NCBI RefSeq assembly: GCF_014084125.1
Contig: NZ_CP048405.1
Location: 2,790,001-2,854,000 of the forward strand
Source of the DNA: Streptacidiphilus sp. PB12-B1b
Lineage (GTDB): Bacteria > Actinomycetota > Actinomycetes > Streptomycetales > Streptomycetaceae
Length of the DNA stretch: 64,000 nt
Reading direction: 5' to 3'
The notes under the pieces were generated by a model. It searched no databases, was not told where the DNA came from, and saw only the letters and a list, made by a program, of their open reading frames with translations. The translations under genes and the position numbers were made by a program. Below are positions 1-8,182 of the stretch, one piece after another (positions within the stretch are counted from its first letter, which is position 1; every line of letters begins with the position of its first letter).

Positions 1-944
1 AAGCCGTCCGAGGGGTTCCAGTCGCCGCCGTCCTCGACGGCGGTGTCGTAGAAGTGCGGCGCGTAGCCGATCCGCGCGGCGCCCGGGCGCGGATCCCGGA
101 AGCCCGGCAGCAGGGTCGGCACGCCCTCGCCCACCAGCACCGTGGGCTCGACGAACAGCCAGGAGCGGGTGTCCACCGCGCGCACGGCGGCGATCAGCCG
201 CCGGTACATCAGCGCCAGCCGCCCGGTCTCCAGCGCCGCCACCGAGGAGACCTGGACGGCCGGATCGGTCGGGTCGCCGTCGAACGGCCCGCTGGGCTCG
301 TTGAACAGGTCGTAGCCCAGCAGCGCCGGATCGCCGCGCAGGGTCCGGGCGATGTGCGTGTAGAAGTCGGTCTGCGCCCGGCGCAGGGCGGGATCGTCGT
401 AGAGGTGGGTGAAGGCGGCCTGCACCGAGGGCTCGAAGTACTCGGCGAACCAGTCGTCGGGGTCCGGGGTGAACGGCAGCCCGTCGTCGTCGGTCGCCCA
501 GGCCGGGACGCCGTCCTGGCCGCCGCCGAACGCCGGGCCGTAGACGTCCTGGTGGAAGTCGACCAGGACCAGCAGCCCGTACCGGTCGGCCCAGCCCATC
601 AGCTGCTGGAGCCTGGCCAACTCGGCGGCGTCGTAGCGTCCCGGGGCGGGCTCCAGCCGGGCCCAGGTGATGTCCAGGCGGATCAGGTTGAAGCCGTGGG
701 CGACGATGGAGCGCAGGTCCGCCTCGGTGGCCTCGTCGTATTTGTCGACATTGAAGCCGCGCAGCTGGAGGCTGCGCCCGGCCGGGTCGGCGAACAGCGT
801 CCGCCCGTCGGCGGCGGTGACCGTCCCGGTGGGGAAGTCCGGCGCCCGGACGGCGGCTGCGGCGGCTGCGAGCGGGGCGGTGGCGGCAGGCAGGGCGGCG
901 GCCAGGGTCAGGGCGATCGCGGCGGCGGTACGGCGGATGCGCAA
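1..944 (-). CDS. Secreted GH5 glycoside hydrolase, endoglycoceramidase-like, 3' end cut by window edge
   Basis: The reading frame is open from a TTG codon at 944 to the window edge, so about 314 N-terminal residues are visible and the C-terminus is missing. The TTG start is chosen because GAGG lies 7-10 nt upstream and a signal peptide follows directly (RIRRT, then an Ala/Leu-rich stretch to about residue 30). The mature part has LRGFNVDKYD, LIRLDITWARLEP, then VDFHQDVYGP and YDLFNEPSG. The HQD and NEP motifs are typical of clan-A GH5 enzymes, with the Glu of NEP as acid/base. The HQDVY context resembles endoglycoceramidases. The catalytic nucleophile Glu would lie beyond the window. Predicted to be exported and to cut a glycolipid or oligosaccharide; the substrate is inferred only from motif resemblance. 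Confidence 0.8.
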   Translation of the reverse strand, partial: MRIRRTAAAIALTLAAALPAATAPLAAAAAAVRAPDFPTGTVTAADGRTLFADPAGRSLQLRGFNVDKYDEATEADLRSIVAHGFNLIRLDITWARLEPAPGRYDAAELARLQQLMGWADRYGLLVLVDFHQDVYGPAFGGGQDGVPAWATDDDGLPFTPDPDDWFAEYFEPSVQAAFTHLYDDPALRRAQTDFYTHIARTLRGDPALLGYDLFNEPSGPFDGDPTDPAVQVSSVAALETGRLALMYRRLIAAVRAVDTRSWLFVEPTVLVGEGVPTLLPGFRDPRPGAARIGYAPHFYDTAVEDGGDWNPSDG

Positions 945-1140
945 GGGACACCTCGACAGGGGAGGGGACAGGGCAGCGGGGCCGGTCGTCGATGCTGCTC
1001 CGGCAGGCGACGGAACACAAGAGGAATGCGAGCGTTGCTCATGTTCTCTTGGCGTCGCGGACCGGAAAGCCGCTGCCGACCCCTTGGGCGGCGCGGTCCC
1101 GGACCCTATGCTGACGCAATGTCTCATAAGGAGGGGAGTC

Positions 1141-2049
1141 ATGAGTCCCGCCGCCGCATCCGCCCCCGCGCCCGGCCCCGGCGCCCGCCCCCGGCCGCTC
1201 AGCCCGGCAGTCCGCTTCGCCGTGCTGGCGCCGCTGGCCGTGGGTTCCGGATACACCGCCCTGGTGCTGACCCTGGCCCCCTCCCTCACCCGGGCGCTCT
1301 TCCCGTGGACGATGTCGCCGGTCACCGCCGTCCTGCTGGGCGCGGCCTACGCGGGCAGCTGGGCCATGCTCTGGCTCGCCGCCGCCCGCGCCGAGCAGTG
1401 GGCCCGGGCCCGGGTCACCGTGGCCACCAGCTCGCTGTTCATGCTGCTGGCGCTGGCCGCGACCCTGCTCGGCCGGGGCACCCTGCACCTGCGCTCGGGG
1501 GATCTCAGCGGGGTCCTGGCCGCCTGGGGCTGGCTCGGCGTCCACCTCTGCGCCCCGCTGATCGGCCTGGTCGCCTTCGGCTTCCAGTGGTACGCGCGGG
1601 GCGCCGAGCCGCCCCGGCCCGAACCGCTGCCCGGCTGGGTGTCCGCGCCGATGCTGGCCTCCGCGGCGCTGCTCGGCCCGACCGGTCTCTGGCTGTTCGT
1701 CGAACCGGCTCTGACGGCCCGTCACTGGGCTTGGCATGCAAGCCAGTTGGATGTCCGGATGCTGGGCGCCTGGAGCCTCGCCTTCGGCGTCGCCATGCTG
1801 CTCGCGCACCGGGAGCGGGAGTTGCGGCGGGTCCGGCACGGCATGGTGGCGCTGGTCCTCACCGGCCTGCTCGGGCTGGTCGGCATGCTGCGGTACGCCG
1901 GTTCCGTGCACTGGGGTTCCCCGGCCGCGTGGGCGGTGGTGGCGGCGCTGACGCTGCTGCTGGGGATGGGCCTGTCCGGGCTCGGCCTGGCGCCGCTGCT
2001 GTCCCCGCCGCCACCGGCGGTCGCCCGCGCACCGTCGGTCGTGAACTAG
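1141..2049 (+). CDS. Integral membrane protein of unknown function
   Basis: A 302-residue protein starting at ATG 1141 behind a strong AAGGAGGGG ribosome-binding site. After a Pro/Ala-rich N-terminus of about 20 residues come seven to eight hydrophobic segments, roughly at residues 25-50, 60-80, 95-115, 128-150, 160-180, 200-220, 235-255 and 260-290. A short Pro-rich tail follows. No enzymatic or transport motif was recognised. It is transcribed away from the GH5 gene on the other side of a 196-bp intergenic space. Codon use is typical of the neighbourhood, so I take it as a real gene without a function. Confidence 0.75.
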   Translation: MSPAAASAPAPGPGARPRPLSPAVRFAVLAPLAVGSGYTALVLTLAPSLTRALFPWTMSPVTAVLLGAAYAGSWAMLWLAAARAEQWARARVTVATSSLFMLLALAATLLGRGTLHLRSGDLSGVLAAWGWLGVHLCAPLIGLVAFGFQWYARGAEPPRPEPLPGWVSAPMLASAALLGPTGLWLFVEPALTARHWAWHASQLDVRMLGAWSLAFGVAMLLAHRERELRRVRHGMVALVLTGLLGLVGMLRYAGSVHWGSPAAWAVVAALTLLLGMGLSGLGLAPLLSPPPPAVARAPSVVN

Positions 2050-2269
2050 CGCCCCGTGCGCCCCCCGTGGCGAATCGCGCGCCGCGCGGCTTCACACGTC
2101 CGTGGGTTTCCTGGCGCCCGGGACGGTGCAGAACAGCCTTGTACGGACCTGCTCGCGCGAGGCCCGGCGCGTGGGAGTACGGTGTGCCAGTGGACCGACA
2201 GTTGCACACCGACCTCCCCAGGCCGATAGTCTTCGCTCCACGGCCCTGGTGCCTTCCAAGGGGTGGGAT

Positions 2270-2542
2270 ATGAATCAGATGCAGCATGTGCGCAGCAGGC
2301 CGCGGGTTCCCGCGGTCCAGTGCGGCACGGGCGCGGCGAGCCGACGGCTCGACCGTCACCTCGCCGTACTGGGCGCACCTGCGCTCCCGCAGGTGGATGT
2401 GGCAGACGCGGTCGGCCTCATAAGGGAGTTGACGCCCCGAGGGCTCGCCTCCCCGGAGGCGCGCCCCAACCGTGGGGCGCGTATGGTGCTGCTCGCGCCG
2501 CTCAAGCGCCTCACCCGCTCGCTTTTCGGCGGTCGCAGGTAG
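2270..2542 (+). CDS. Small basic protein of unknown function
   Basis: A 90-residue protein from ATG 2270, preceded by AAGGGGTGGG. It is Arg-rich, beginning MNQMQHVRSRPRVPAVQCG and ending in KRLTRSLFGGRR. It has no signal peptide or membrane segment. A good hairpin terminator follows directly at 2554-2590, which supports expression as a monocistronic unit. The sequence looks like small conserved streptomycete proteins, but I cannot assign a family. Confidence 0.6.
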   Translation: MNQMQHVRSRPRVPAVQCGTGAASRRLDRHLAVLGAPALPQVDVADAVGLIRELTPRGLASPEARPNRGARMVLLAPLKRLTRSLFGGRR

Positions 2543-2553
2543 GTCGTCCCCCG

Positions 2554-2590
2554 ACCCGGTCGTGGCCTTCAGGTCACGGCCGGGTTTGTT
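2554..2590 (+). terminator. Rho-independent-type terminator after the small basic protein
   Basis: A stem of about 10 bp (CCCGGTCGTG paired with CACGGCCGGG, one U-G wobble) has a loop of about 10 nt. TTTGTT follows immediately, one of the few T-rich tracts in the window. It sits 12 nt after the stop of the 2270-2542 gene and separates it from the convergent SnoaL-like gene. Confidence 0.65.
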
Positions 2591-2638
2591 GTGCCCGCGC
2601 GCAGTCGGCCCGCGTGCGGGGCCGCCCGCCCGGATCGC

Positions 2639-3070
2639 TCAGCCCAGCCCGATCTGGTACGCCTTGTCCTCGCCCCGTTCGCTGATGCGCCAGCCCTGCG
2701 GGGTGCGCAGCACGGTGTCCCGGTACCACAGCCCGCACACCAGCAGTCCCGGCTCGGCGCCGTCCGCGCCCGGCAGTGCCATCGGGTTGTGGCACATGGT
2801 CCGGACGGCGGCCCGGTCGCCGTCCAGGGCGATCGCGCAGTTGGCCACCAGGTGCTGGGTGGCGGTGAACAGCGGCAGCACCGAGTCCAGGAACGCCACC
2901 ACCTCCTCCACCGACCCCTTGGGCCCGCCGAAGGCCCCGTAGTCCACCACCGCGTCCGGGGTGAACAGCTCCCGGAACAGCGGCCAGTCGCGGGTGTCCA
3001 CGGCGTGCGCGTAGCGGACCATCAGATCCGCGATCTCCATCCGGTCCGACATCTCCTGCAGCGTCAGCAT
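2639..3070 (-). CDS. SnoaL-like (NTF2 fold) protein
   Basis: A 143-residue protein. The order DLMVRYAHAVDTRDWPLFRELFTPDAVVDYG, then VVAFLDSVLPLFTATQHLVANC, then WYRDTVLRTPQGWRISER is the classic layout of the SnoaL_4/NTF2-like family (bile-acid dehydratase, naphthalene dioxygenase beta-like and polyketide cyclase relatives). These proteins form a small cone-shaped alpha+beta barrel around a hydrophobic pocket. The D and H residues in VDTRDW and ATQH sit where family members keep catalytic side chains, but the substrate cannot be deduced. Start at ATG 3070; a second in-frame ATG at 3052 is possible. It stands alone, convergent with the small basic protein gene. Confidence 0.75.
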   Translation of the reverse strand: MLTLQEMSDRMEIADLMVRYAHAVDTRDWPLFRELFTPDAVVDYGAFGGPKGSVEEVVAFLDSVLPLFTATQHLVANCAIALDGDRAAVRTMCHNPMALPGADGAEPGLLVCGLWYRDTVLRTPQGWRISERGEDKAYQIGLG

Positions 3071-3693
3071 CGGCCCAGTGTGCGCAGCCCGGTCCGAGAT
3101 GAGAACCCCCGCGCAGGATCGGGACCGGCGAGGCAGACCTCGAACTCCGTTCGCTGTCCGCCGAGTTGGCTGACGCCTCGGGTTGAGGTGGTGCAACTGC
3201 TCGCGCGGGCAAGGGTGTTCGTCCACCTGTTGGTCCACGTGCCCGTGGGCGTCCTCAACCGGCAGGCCCCAACGCCCCTACGCGCCCGAGCAGTTCGAGG
3301 GGATCGGCGGCAGCGGTGCACGCGGTGCACGCGGTGGCCGGGCCGGGCCCCGGCTCGGTGGTGACGGACGGGGTTGCGGATCGGCGGCGGCGCGGTGGTC
3401 CGCCGGGCGTGCTGATCAGCGTGGAGCCGGTCCGGGACCGGGGCTGTACGCCCTCTCGGCGGGCGGGCGGGCGGGCGGACGGGTCCGGCCGGGGGCAAAG
3501 CCGCCGGATGCGCCGAACGGCCCCTGCGGGGCGCCGGCGGGCCCGGAACGGCGTAGCACGGCAGGCGGGGGCGGACCTGCGTGCGTAGCGTCGGAGTGTC
3601 CCCGCCGCGGGCGGCGCGGCCGGGCCGGGGTTTCGCCCGGGGCGGGCCGGGGGGAGGAGAGCCGCGACAGCCGAACCAGGAAGAGGACCGCAG
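3071..3693. other. Intergenic region of 620 bp upstream of gadB, no gene recognised
   Basis: Very GC-rich sequence between the SnoaL-like gene and gadB, which point away from each other, so both promoters should lie here. The open frames crossing it have no family resemblance and no consistent codon bias. G/C-only stretches around 3450-3660 are simple in composition. No hairpin with a T tract and no clear -10/-35 pair was seen. Confidence 0.4.
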
Positions 3694-5106
3694 ATGTCGT
3701 TGCACACCGGGCAGCACCAGGACGCCGACGGCGAGCGCCTGCTGGCGGTCAATCCCTTCCTGGGGGCGGCCAACCCCGTCCCCGGCCTGGAGACCGCCCC
3801 GCCCAAGCACCGGCTGCCGGACGGCCCCATGCCGCCGGACTCCGCCTACCAGGTCGTCCACGACGAGCTGATGCTGGACGGCAACGCCCGGCTCAACCTG
3901 GCCACCTTCGTGACCACCTGGATGGAGCCGCAGGCCGACGCGCTGATGTCGGAGTGCCTCGACAAGAACATGATCGACAAGGACGAGTACCCGCAGACCG
4001 CCGAGCTGGAGCGGCGCTGCGTGGCCATCCTGGCCGACCTGTGGAACGCCCCCGACCCGGAGAACACCGTCGGCTGCTCCACCACCGGCTCCAGCGAGGC
4101 GTGCATGCTGGCCGGGCTGGCGCTCAAGCGCCGCTGGATGCAGCGCAACCGCGAGCGCTACGCGGCCGGGGCCCGGCCCAACCTGGTCATGGGCGTCAAC
4201 GTGCAGGTGTGCTGGGAGAAGTTCTGCAACTTCTGGGAGGTCGAGGCCCGGACCGTGCCGATGGAGGGCGACCGCTACCACCTGGACGCCGCCGGCGCCG
4301 TCGCCCTGTGCGACGAGGACACCATCGGCGTGGTGGCCATCCTCGGCTCCACCTTCGACGGCTCCTACGAGCCGGTCTGGGACGTCTGCTCCGCCCTGGA
4401 CGACCTGCAGCAGCGCACCGGCCTGGACATCCCGGTGCACGTGGACGGCGCCTCCGGGGCGATGGTCGCGCCGTTCCTGGACCCGGAGCTGGAGTGGGAC
4501 TTCCGGCAGCCCCGGGTGGCCTCCATCAACACCTCCGGCCACAAGTACGGCCTGGTCTACCCCGGCGTCGGCTGGGCGCTGTGGCGGGACCGCGAGGCGC
4601 TGCCCGAGGAGCTGGTCTTCCGGGTCAACTACCTCGGCGGGGACATGCCCACCTTCGCGCTGAACTTCTCCCGCCCCGGGGCCGAGGTGGTCGCGCAGTA
4701 CTACACCTTCCTGCGGCTGGGCCGGGACGGCTACCGCGCGGTCCAGCAGGCCAGCCGGGACGTCGCCATGTCGCTGTCCGAGCGGATCGGCGCGATGCAC
4801 CAGTTCCGGCTGCTGAGCCGGGGCGACGAGCTGCCGGTGTTCGCCTTCACCACCGCCGATCACGTCACCGCGTTCAACGTCTTCGACGTCTCCCGGCGGC
4901 TGCGCGAGCGCGGCTGGCTGGTGCCCGCGTACACCTTTCCGGAGAACCGGACCGACCTGGCGGCGCTGCGCGTCGTCTGCCGCAACGGCTTCTCGTCCGA
5001 CCTGGCCGACCTGCTGATCGCCGACCTGAACCGGCTGCTGTCGGAGCTGGAGGAGCAGCCCGGCCCGCTGCACCGGCCGGAGATGTCCACCGCGTTCCAC
5101 CACTAG
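3694..5106 (+). CDS. gadB: Glutamate decarboxylase (PLP-dependent)
   Basis: A 470-residue protein, full length for GadB-type glutamate decarboxylases, which convert L-glutamate to GABA and CO2. The family pattern is clear throughout: NLATFVTTWMEPQADALMSECLDKNMIDKDEYPQTAELERRCVAILADLW near the N-terminus, the cofactor region CSTTGSSEACMLAGLA, VDGASG (the Asp that contacts the PLP pyridine) and the Schiff-base lysine in NTSGHKYGL (Lys284). The start at ATG 3694 has AGGAAGAGGA just upstream. No GABA/glutamate antiporter or GABA transaminase lies beside it, so it is likely a stand-alone acid-stress or nitrogen-metabolism enzyme. The next gene on the right is a convergent TetR. Confidence 0.95.
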   Translation: MSLHTGQHQDADGERLLAVNPFLGAANPVPGLETAPPKHRLPDGPMPPDSAYQVVHDELMLDGNARLNLATFVTTWMEPQADALMSECLDKNMIDKDEYPQTAELERRCVAILADLWNAPDPENTVGCSTTGSSEACMLAGLALKRRWMQRNRERYAAGARPNLVMGVNVQVCWEKFCNFWEVEARTVPMEGDRYHLDAAGAVALCDEDTIGVVAILGSTFDGSYEPVWDVCSALDDLQQRTGLDIPVHVDGASGAMVAPFLDPELEWDFRQPRVASINTSGHKYGLVYPGVGWALWRDREALPEELVFRVNYLGGDMPTFALNFSRPGAEVVAQYYTFLRLGRDGYRAVQQASRDVAMSLSERIGAMHQFRLLSRGDELPVFAFTTADHVTAFNVFDVSRRLRERGWLVPAYTFPENRTDLAALRVVCRNGFSSDLADLLIADLNRLLSELEEQPGPLHRPEMSTAFHH

Positions 5107-5136
5107 GCCCCGATCGCACCGGGCCCCGATCGCACC
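5106..5136. repeat. Two 15-bp direct repeats after gadB
   Basis: The 15-mer GGCCCCGATCGCACC occurs at 5106-5120 and again at 5122-5136, beginning in the gadB stop codon. A degenerate GATCGC follows near 5164. It lies in the short convergent spacer between gadB and the TetR gene. It could be a remnant of local duplication; no function is evident. Confidence 0.6.
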
Positions 5137-5202
5137 TGGCCCGAGCACGGCAGGCCCGAGAACGATCGCGCCCGGGCACCGGCGGCGGCCCCGGGCCTGC
5201 GG

Positions 5203-5856
5203 TCAGCCGTGCCCGGCGGCCAGCGCGGCGCCGATGGCCACCGCCAACCGGTCCAGGTAGTCGCGGGAGATGGCGGTCCTGGCCACCAGCAGCCGCCAGT
5301 ACAGCGGCCCGGCGATCAGGTCCAGCGCCAGGTCCGGGTCGGTGTCGGCGGGCAGCTCGCCGCGGGCGACGGCCTTGCGCACCAGCGCCGCGCTGCTGTC
5401 CCGCTGCGCCTCGCGCAGCGCGGTGGCCAGGGTCTCGGCGATCTCGGGGTTGCGCGCGGCCTCGGCCAGCAGGTCGGGGACGATCTGGGCGGCCAGCGGG
5501 TGCCGCAGGACCCGGGCGACCACGTGCACGAACATCCGCAGGTCGTCCTGGAGCGAGCCGGTGTCCGGGAGCACCAGGCCGAGCGAGGCCACCTCGGAGA
5601 CCACCTCGATGACCATGGGCAGCTTGGAGCGCCAGCGGCGGTAGACGGCGGTCTTGCCGACACCGGCCCGGCGCGCCACGGCCTCGATCGACAGCCGGGC
5701 GTAACCGGTGGCCGCCAGCTCCTCGAACACGGCGAGCCGGATCGCCTCGGTGACGTCGTCGCGCAGCACGGCCGCTCCGGCCGGGGCCCGCTTGGTCTCG
5801 GGGGCGCCCTGCGCGGCCTTCGGTCGCTCCGCTCGCACGGGTTTCCCTGTCAGCAT
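5203..5856 (-). CDS. TetR-family transcriptional regulator
   Basis: A 217-residue protein. The N-terminal helix-turn-helix spans about residues 30-75: [42 protein letters not shown] ligand-binding C-terminal domain follows ([39 protein letters not shown]), resembling the TetR_C_11/16 type. It is divergent from the ABC exporter genes with a 123-bp shared promoter region containing two similar 12-bp boxes, AACGGTTGCGTT and GACGGTAGCGTT. It therefore probably represses itself and perhaps the exporter; that link is inference from position. Confidence 0.88.
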   Translation of the reverse strand: MLTGKPVRAERPKAAQGAPETKRAPAGAAVLRDDVTEAIRLAVFEELAATGYARLSIEAVARRAGVGKTAVYRRWRSKLPMVIEVVSEVASLGLVLPDTGSLQDDLRMFVHVVARVLRHPLAAQIVPDLLAEAARNPEIAETLATALREAQRDSSAALVRKAVARGELPADTDPDLALDLIAGPLYWRLLVARTAISRDYLDRLAVAIGAALAAGHG

Positions 5857-5880
5857 GCCGCCAGTGTAGCGTCAGGACGG

Positions 5881-5939
5881 AACGGTTGCGTTGCGTCGTC
5901 GGACCCTTTAACGTCTTCTCACGACGAGACGGTAGCGTT
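5881..5939. promoter_or_regulatory. Candidate TetR operator pair between the TetR gene and the ABC exporter
   Basis: Two related boxes, AACGGTTGCGTT at 5881-5892 and GACGGTAGCGTT at 5928-5939, match at 10 of 12 positions and are in direct orientation 47 bp apart. The first contains its own small dyad, AACG/CGTT. ACGGAACG at 5877 and CGTTCCGT at 5936 form an additional inverted pair. The spacer holds AT-richer sequence (CCTTTAACGTCTTC) suited to a promoter. Confidence 0.45.
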
Positions 5940-5979
5940 CCGTTGTGGTTCAGTCGGGGGCGGAAGCTTTGGGAGTAGC

Positions 5980-6900
5980 GTGTCCACGGTATTCGAACAA
6001 CGGGTGACCGGTACGTCCGGTGTCGACCCGGACGCGGGACTGAGTCCCGCCCAACTCGCGGCCAAACACGGACTGTCCGTGAGCGGCAGGCGCCCCGGGC
6101 TGCTGAAGTACAGCCGGCAGCTGTGGGGTCGGCGCCAGTTCATCGTCTCCTTCGCCACCGCGCGACTGATTGCGATGTACACCACCGCCAAGCTGGGCCA
6201 GGTCTGGCAGGTCATGACGCCGCTGCTGAACGCGGGCGTCTACTACCTGGTCTTCGGTCTGCTGCTGGGCCAGAGCCGGGGCATCCCGGACTTCATCGCC
6301 TACCTGTGCTGCGGTGTGTTCGTCTTCCAGTTCACCCAGTCGGCGATCCTCTCCGGCACGCGTTCGATCACCGACAACCTCGGGCTGATCCGGGCGCTGC
6401 ACTTCCCGAGGGCCTGCCTGCCGATCGCGTTCACGGTGATCCAGCTCCAGCAGCTGATCTTCTCCATGGGCGTCCTCGGCGTCATCATGCTGGTCAGCGG
6501 CCAGCCGCTGACGCTGCACTGGCTGCTGATCGTGCCGATCCTGGTGCTGCAGTCGGTGTTCAACACCGGCCTGGCCATGATCATGGCCCGGATCGGCGCC
6601 AAGACCACCGACATGGCGCAGCTGATGCCGTTCGTCATCCGCACCTGGATGTACCTCTCCGGCGTGTTCTGGGCGGTCAGCACCTTCACCGCCAAGGCCC
6701 CGCACTGGGCCGCGGTGCTGCTGAACATGAACCCGGCGCTCATCTTCAACGACCTGATGCGCTACGCGCTGATGACGTCCGTCCCCGAGAGCATCCTGCC
6801 CGCGCACGTGTGGCTGATCACACTGGGCTGGGCCCTGCTGTTCGGTCTGGGCGGATATGTGTTCTTCTGGTTGTCCGAGGAGGAGTACGGCCGTGGATGA
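5980..6900 (+). CDS. ABC-2 type polysaccharide/teichoic-acid exporter, membrane subunit (TagG/Wzm-like)
   Basis: A 306-residue membrane protein starting at GTG 5980 with GGGAG upstream. It has an unusually long cytoplasmic N-terminus (about 60 residues, VFEQRVTGTSGVDPDAGLSPAQ), then ABC-2 family sequence: TARLIAMYTTAKLGQVWQVMTPLLNAGVYYLVFGLLL, IPDFIAYLCCGVFVFQFTQSAI, and six predicted membrane helices. Family members export undecaprenyl-linked cell-wall glycopolymers such as teichoic acids or O-polysaccharides, in partnership with an ATPase. The ATPase gene overlaps the 3' end by 8 nt. No glycosyltransferase lies nearby, so the exported polymer is unknown. Confidence 0.88.
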   Translation: MSTVFEQRVTGTSGVDPDAGLSPAQLAAKHGLSVSGRRPGLLKYSRQLWGRRQFIVSFATARLIAMYTTAKLGQVWQVMTPLLNAGVYYLVFGLLLGQSRGIPDFIAYLCCGVFVFQFTQSAILSGTRSITDNLGLIRALHFPRACLPIAFTVIQLQQLIFSMGVLGVIMLVSGQPLTLHWLLIVPILVLQSVFNTGLAMIMARIGAKTTDMAQLMPFVIRTWMYLSGVFWAVSTFTAKAPHWAAVLLNMNPALIFNDLMRYALMTSVPESILPAHVWLITLGWALLFGLGGYVFFWLSEEEYGRG

Positions 6901-7816
6901 CGTGACTTTGGACAGTGGCCAGAGCGGCCCCGACGGTGAGCTGCTGACCGGCCCCGACGGCAAGCTGCTGGTCGAGCTGACCCCCGAGCAGCTCGAGCGC
7001 CGCCGGGTGCTGGAGCAGGAGCGCGCCGACCGCGCCGCCAAGCAGGCCAAGTTCGGCCGCACTCCCACCGTGATCGTGGACAACATCCACATCGTCTACA
7101 AGATCTACGGCGCGGGCGTCGGCAAGGGCTCGGCCACCTCCGCCCTGTCCCGGATCATCAGCCGCCGCACCTCCCCGGCGCTGACCGAGGTGCACGCGGT
7201 CAAGGGCATCAGCTTCACCGCGTACAAGGGCGAGGCGATCGGTCTGATCGGCTCCAACGGCTCCGGCAAGTCGACCACCCTGTCGGCCGTCGCCGGGCTG
7301 CTGCCGGTCGAGTCGGGCGCGATCTACACCGACGGCCAGCCCTCGCTGCTGGGCGTCAACGCCGCCATGATGAACGACCTCACCGGCGAGCGGAACGTGG
7401 TCCTGGGCTGCCTGGCCATGGGCATGTCCAAGGCCGAGGTCAAGCAGCGCTACCAGGACATCGTCGACTTCTCCGGCATCCAGGAGCGCGGCGACTTCGT
7501 CTCGCTGCCGATGCGGACGTACTCCTCCGGTATGGCCGCCCGGCTGCGCTTCTCCATCGCCGCCGCCAAGACCCACGACGTACTGCTCATCGACGAGGCC
7601 CTGGCCACCGGCGACACCGCCTTCCAGAAGCGCAGCGAGGACCGCATCCGCGAGCTGCGCAAGGACGCCGGAACGGTGTTCCTGGTCTCGCACAACAACA
7701 AGTCGATCCGCGACACCTGCGACCGGACGATCTGGCTGGAGGCCGGGGTGATCCGCGCCGACGGCCCGACCGAGGACGTGGTCGCCGAGTACGAGAGCTA
7801 CATGAAGTCCCGCTAG
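6893..7816 (+). CDS. ABC exporter ATPase subunit (TagH/Wzt-like)
   Basis: A 307-residue ATPase starting at GTG 6893, overlapping the stop of the permease gene, so the two are translationally coupled. Walker A is GSNGSGKST (about residues 118-126), the signature is YSSGMAARLRFS, Walker B is VLLIDEAL, and the switch His lies in LVSHNN. The N-terminal 50 residues are a charged extension (LTPEQLERRRVLEQERADRAAKQAKFGR) likely to be helical, as in actinobacterial TagH. The nucleotide domain ends soon after the switch, so it lacks the C-terminal polymer-recognition domain of some Wzt proteins. It energises export by the upstream permease. Confidence 0.9.
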   Translation: MDDVTLDSGQSGPDGELLTGPDGKLLVELTPEQLERRRVLEQERADRAAKQAKFGRTPTVIVDNIHIVYKIYGAGVGKGSATSALSRIISRRTSPALTEVHAVKGISFTAYKGEAIGLIGSNGSGKSTTLSAVAGLLPVESGAIYTDGQPSLLGVNAAMMNDLTGERNVVLGCLAMGMSKAEVKQRYQDIVDFSGIQERGDFVSLPMRTYSSGMAARLRFSIAAAKTHDVLLIDEALATGDTAFQKRSEDRIRELRKDAGTVFLVSHNNKSIRDTCDRTIWLEAGVIRADGPTEDVVAEYESYMKSR

Positions 7817-7840
7817 ACCCCGGCTGACCTCAGTGGGAAC

Positions 7841-7910
7841 CCCGGCGGAAGCCGGGAGCGGGCCGACGGGGGCCGCCGATGACGCAGAACCGGATCATCG
7901 GCGGCCACCC
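7841..7910 (+). terminator. Two hairpins after the ABC exporter operon
   Basis: CCCGGC-GGAA-GCCGGG at 7841-7856 is a tight tetraloop hairpin. A larger one follows, with perfect 12-bp arms GGCCGCCGATGA (7871-7882) and TCATCGGCGGCC (7895-7906), extended by GGG/CCC around one bulged A. No T tract follows, which is usual for streptomycete terminators. Placed between the exporter stop (7816) and the hopanoid promoter region, these most likely end the exporter transcript. Confidence 0.6.
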
Positions 7911-8178
7911 CCGACGAGTATTTGTCACACCGAAGTCCTAAGCTAAGCGCAAGATCCCTGCGATCCCACTGGTATCCGGACGGTCGCCCATGCGTTCGTC
8001 CTGGTGGGGGCTGTCAGGGCGAGGGAGGTGCCGGTGTTCGGTGCACCCCGGGCGTGTCCGCTGTGGGCAGGTCGTCAAGATCGGTGTAGAACGGGGGGGT
8101 GGCGGTCATGACAGTTCGTCGGCGTGCAGGATCGGGCTCCTGCGCCGCACAGGTCCGTGCCCTGACGGGTCGGCACCG
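7911..8178 (+). promoter_or_regulatory. Leader/promoter region of the hopanoid operon
   Basis: There are about 270 bp between the exporter terminator and the assigned hpnC start. TTGTCA at about 7923-7928 followed 16 nt later by TAAGCG is a possible -35/-10 pair, but this is weak evidence. A 24-codon open frame (ATG 8108 to TGA 8182) overlaps the hpnC GTG by 4 nt and could couple translation. On the opposite strand a 31-codon frame (8109-8014) starts from the same CATG. No strong operator palindrome was seen. Confidence 0.35.
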
Positions 8179-8182
8179 GTGA
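8108..8182 (+). CDS. Possible 24-residue upstream ORF overlapping the hpnC start
   Basis: ATG 8108 opens a frame that reads MTVRRRAGSGSCAAQ and ends RALTGRHR, with TGA at 8180-8182. The terminator overlaps the GTG of hpnC (8179) as GTGA, the same arrangement seen at several other junctions in this window. G-rich sequence precedes the ATG but is not a clean ribosome-binding site. The peptide is Arg-rich and has no family. If translated, it would feed ribosomes into hpnC, whose own start has no good ribosome-binding site. Confidence 0.3.
   Translation: MTVRRRAGSGSCAAQVRALTGRHR

Noticed and set aside
54..2273. Long + strand open frame of more than 700 codons over the GH5 and membrane protein genes
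   Set aside because: It is the antisense or alternate-frame shadow of well-supported genes; high GC suppresses stop codons in all frames. The translation is repetitive with no family pattern.
5106..5136. Attachment site of a mobile element
   Set aside because: The 15-bp repeats are adjacent and no integrase or tRNA lies nearby.
7990..8178. Longer hpnC starting at 7990
   Set aside because: The extension is Cys/Gly/Arg-rich without family character; similarity begins right after GTG 8179.
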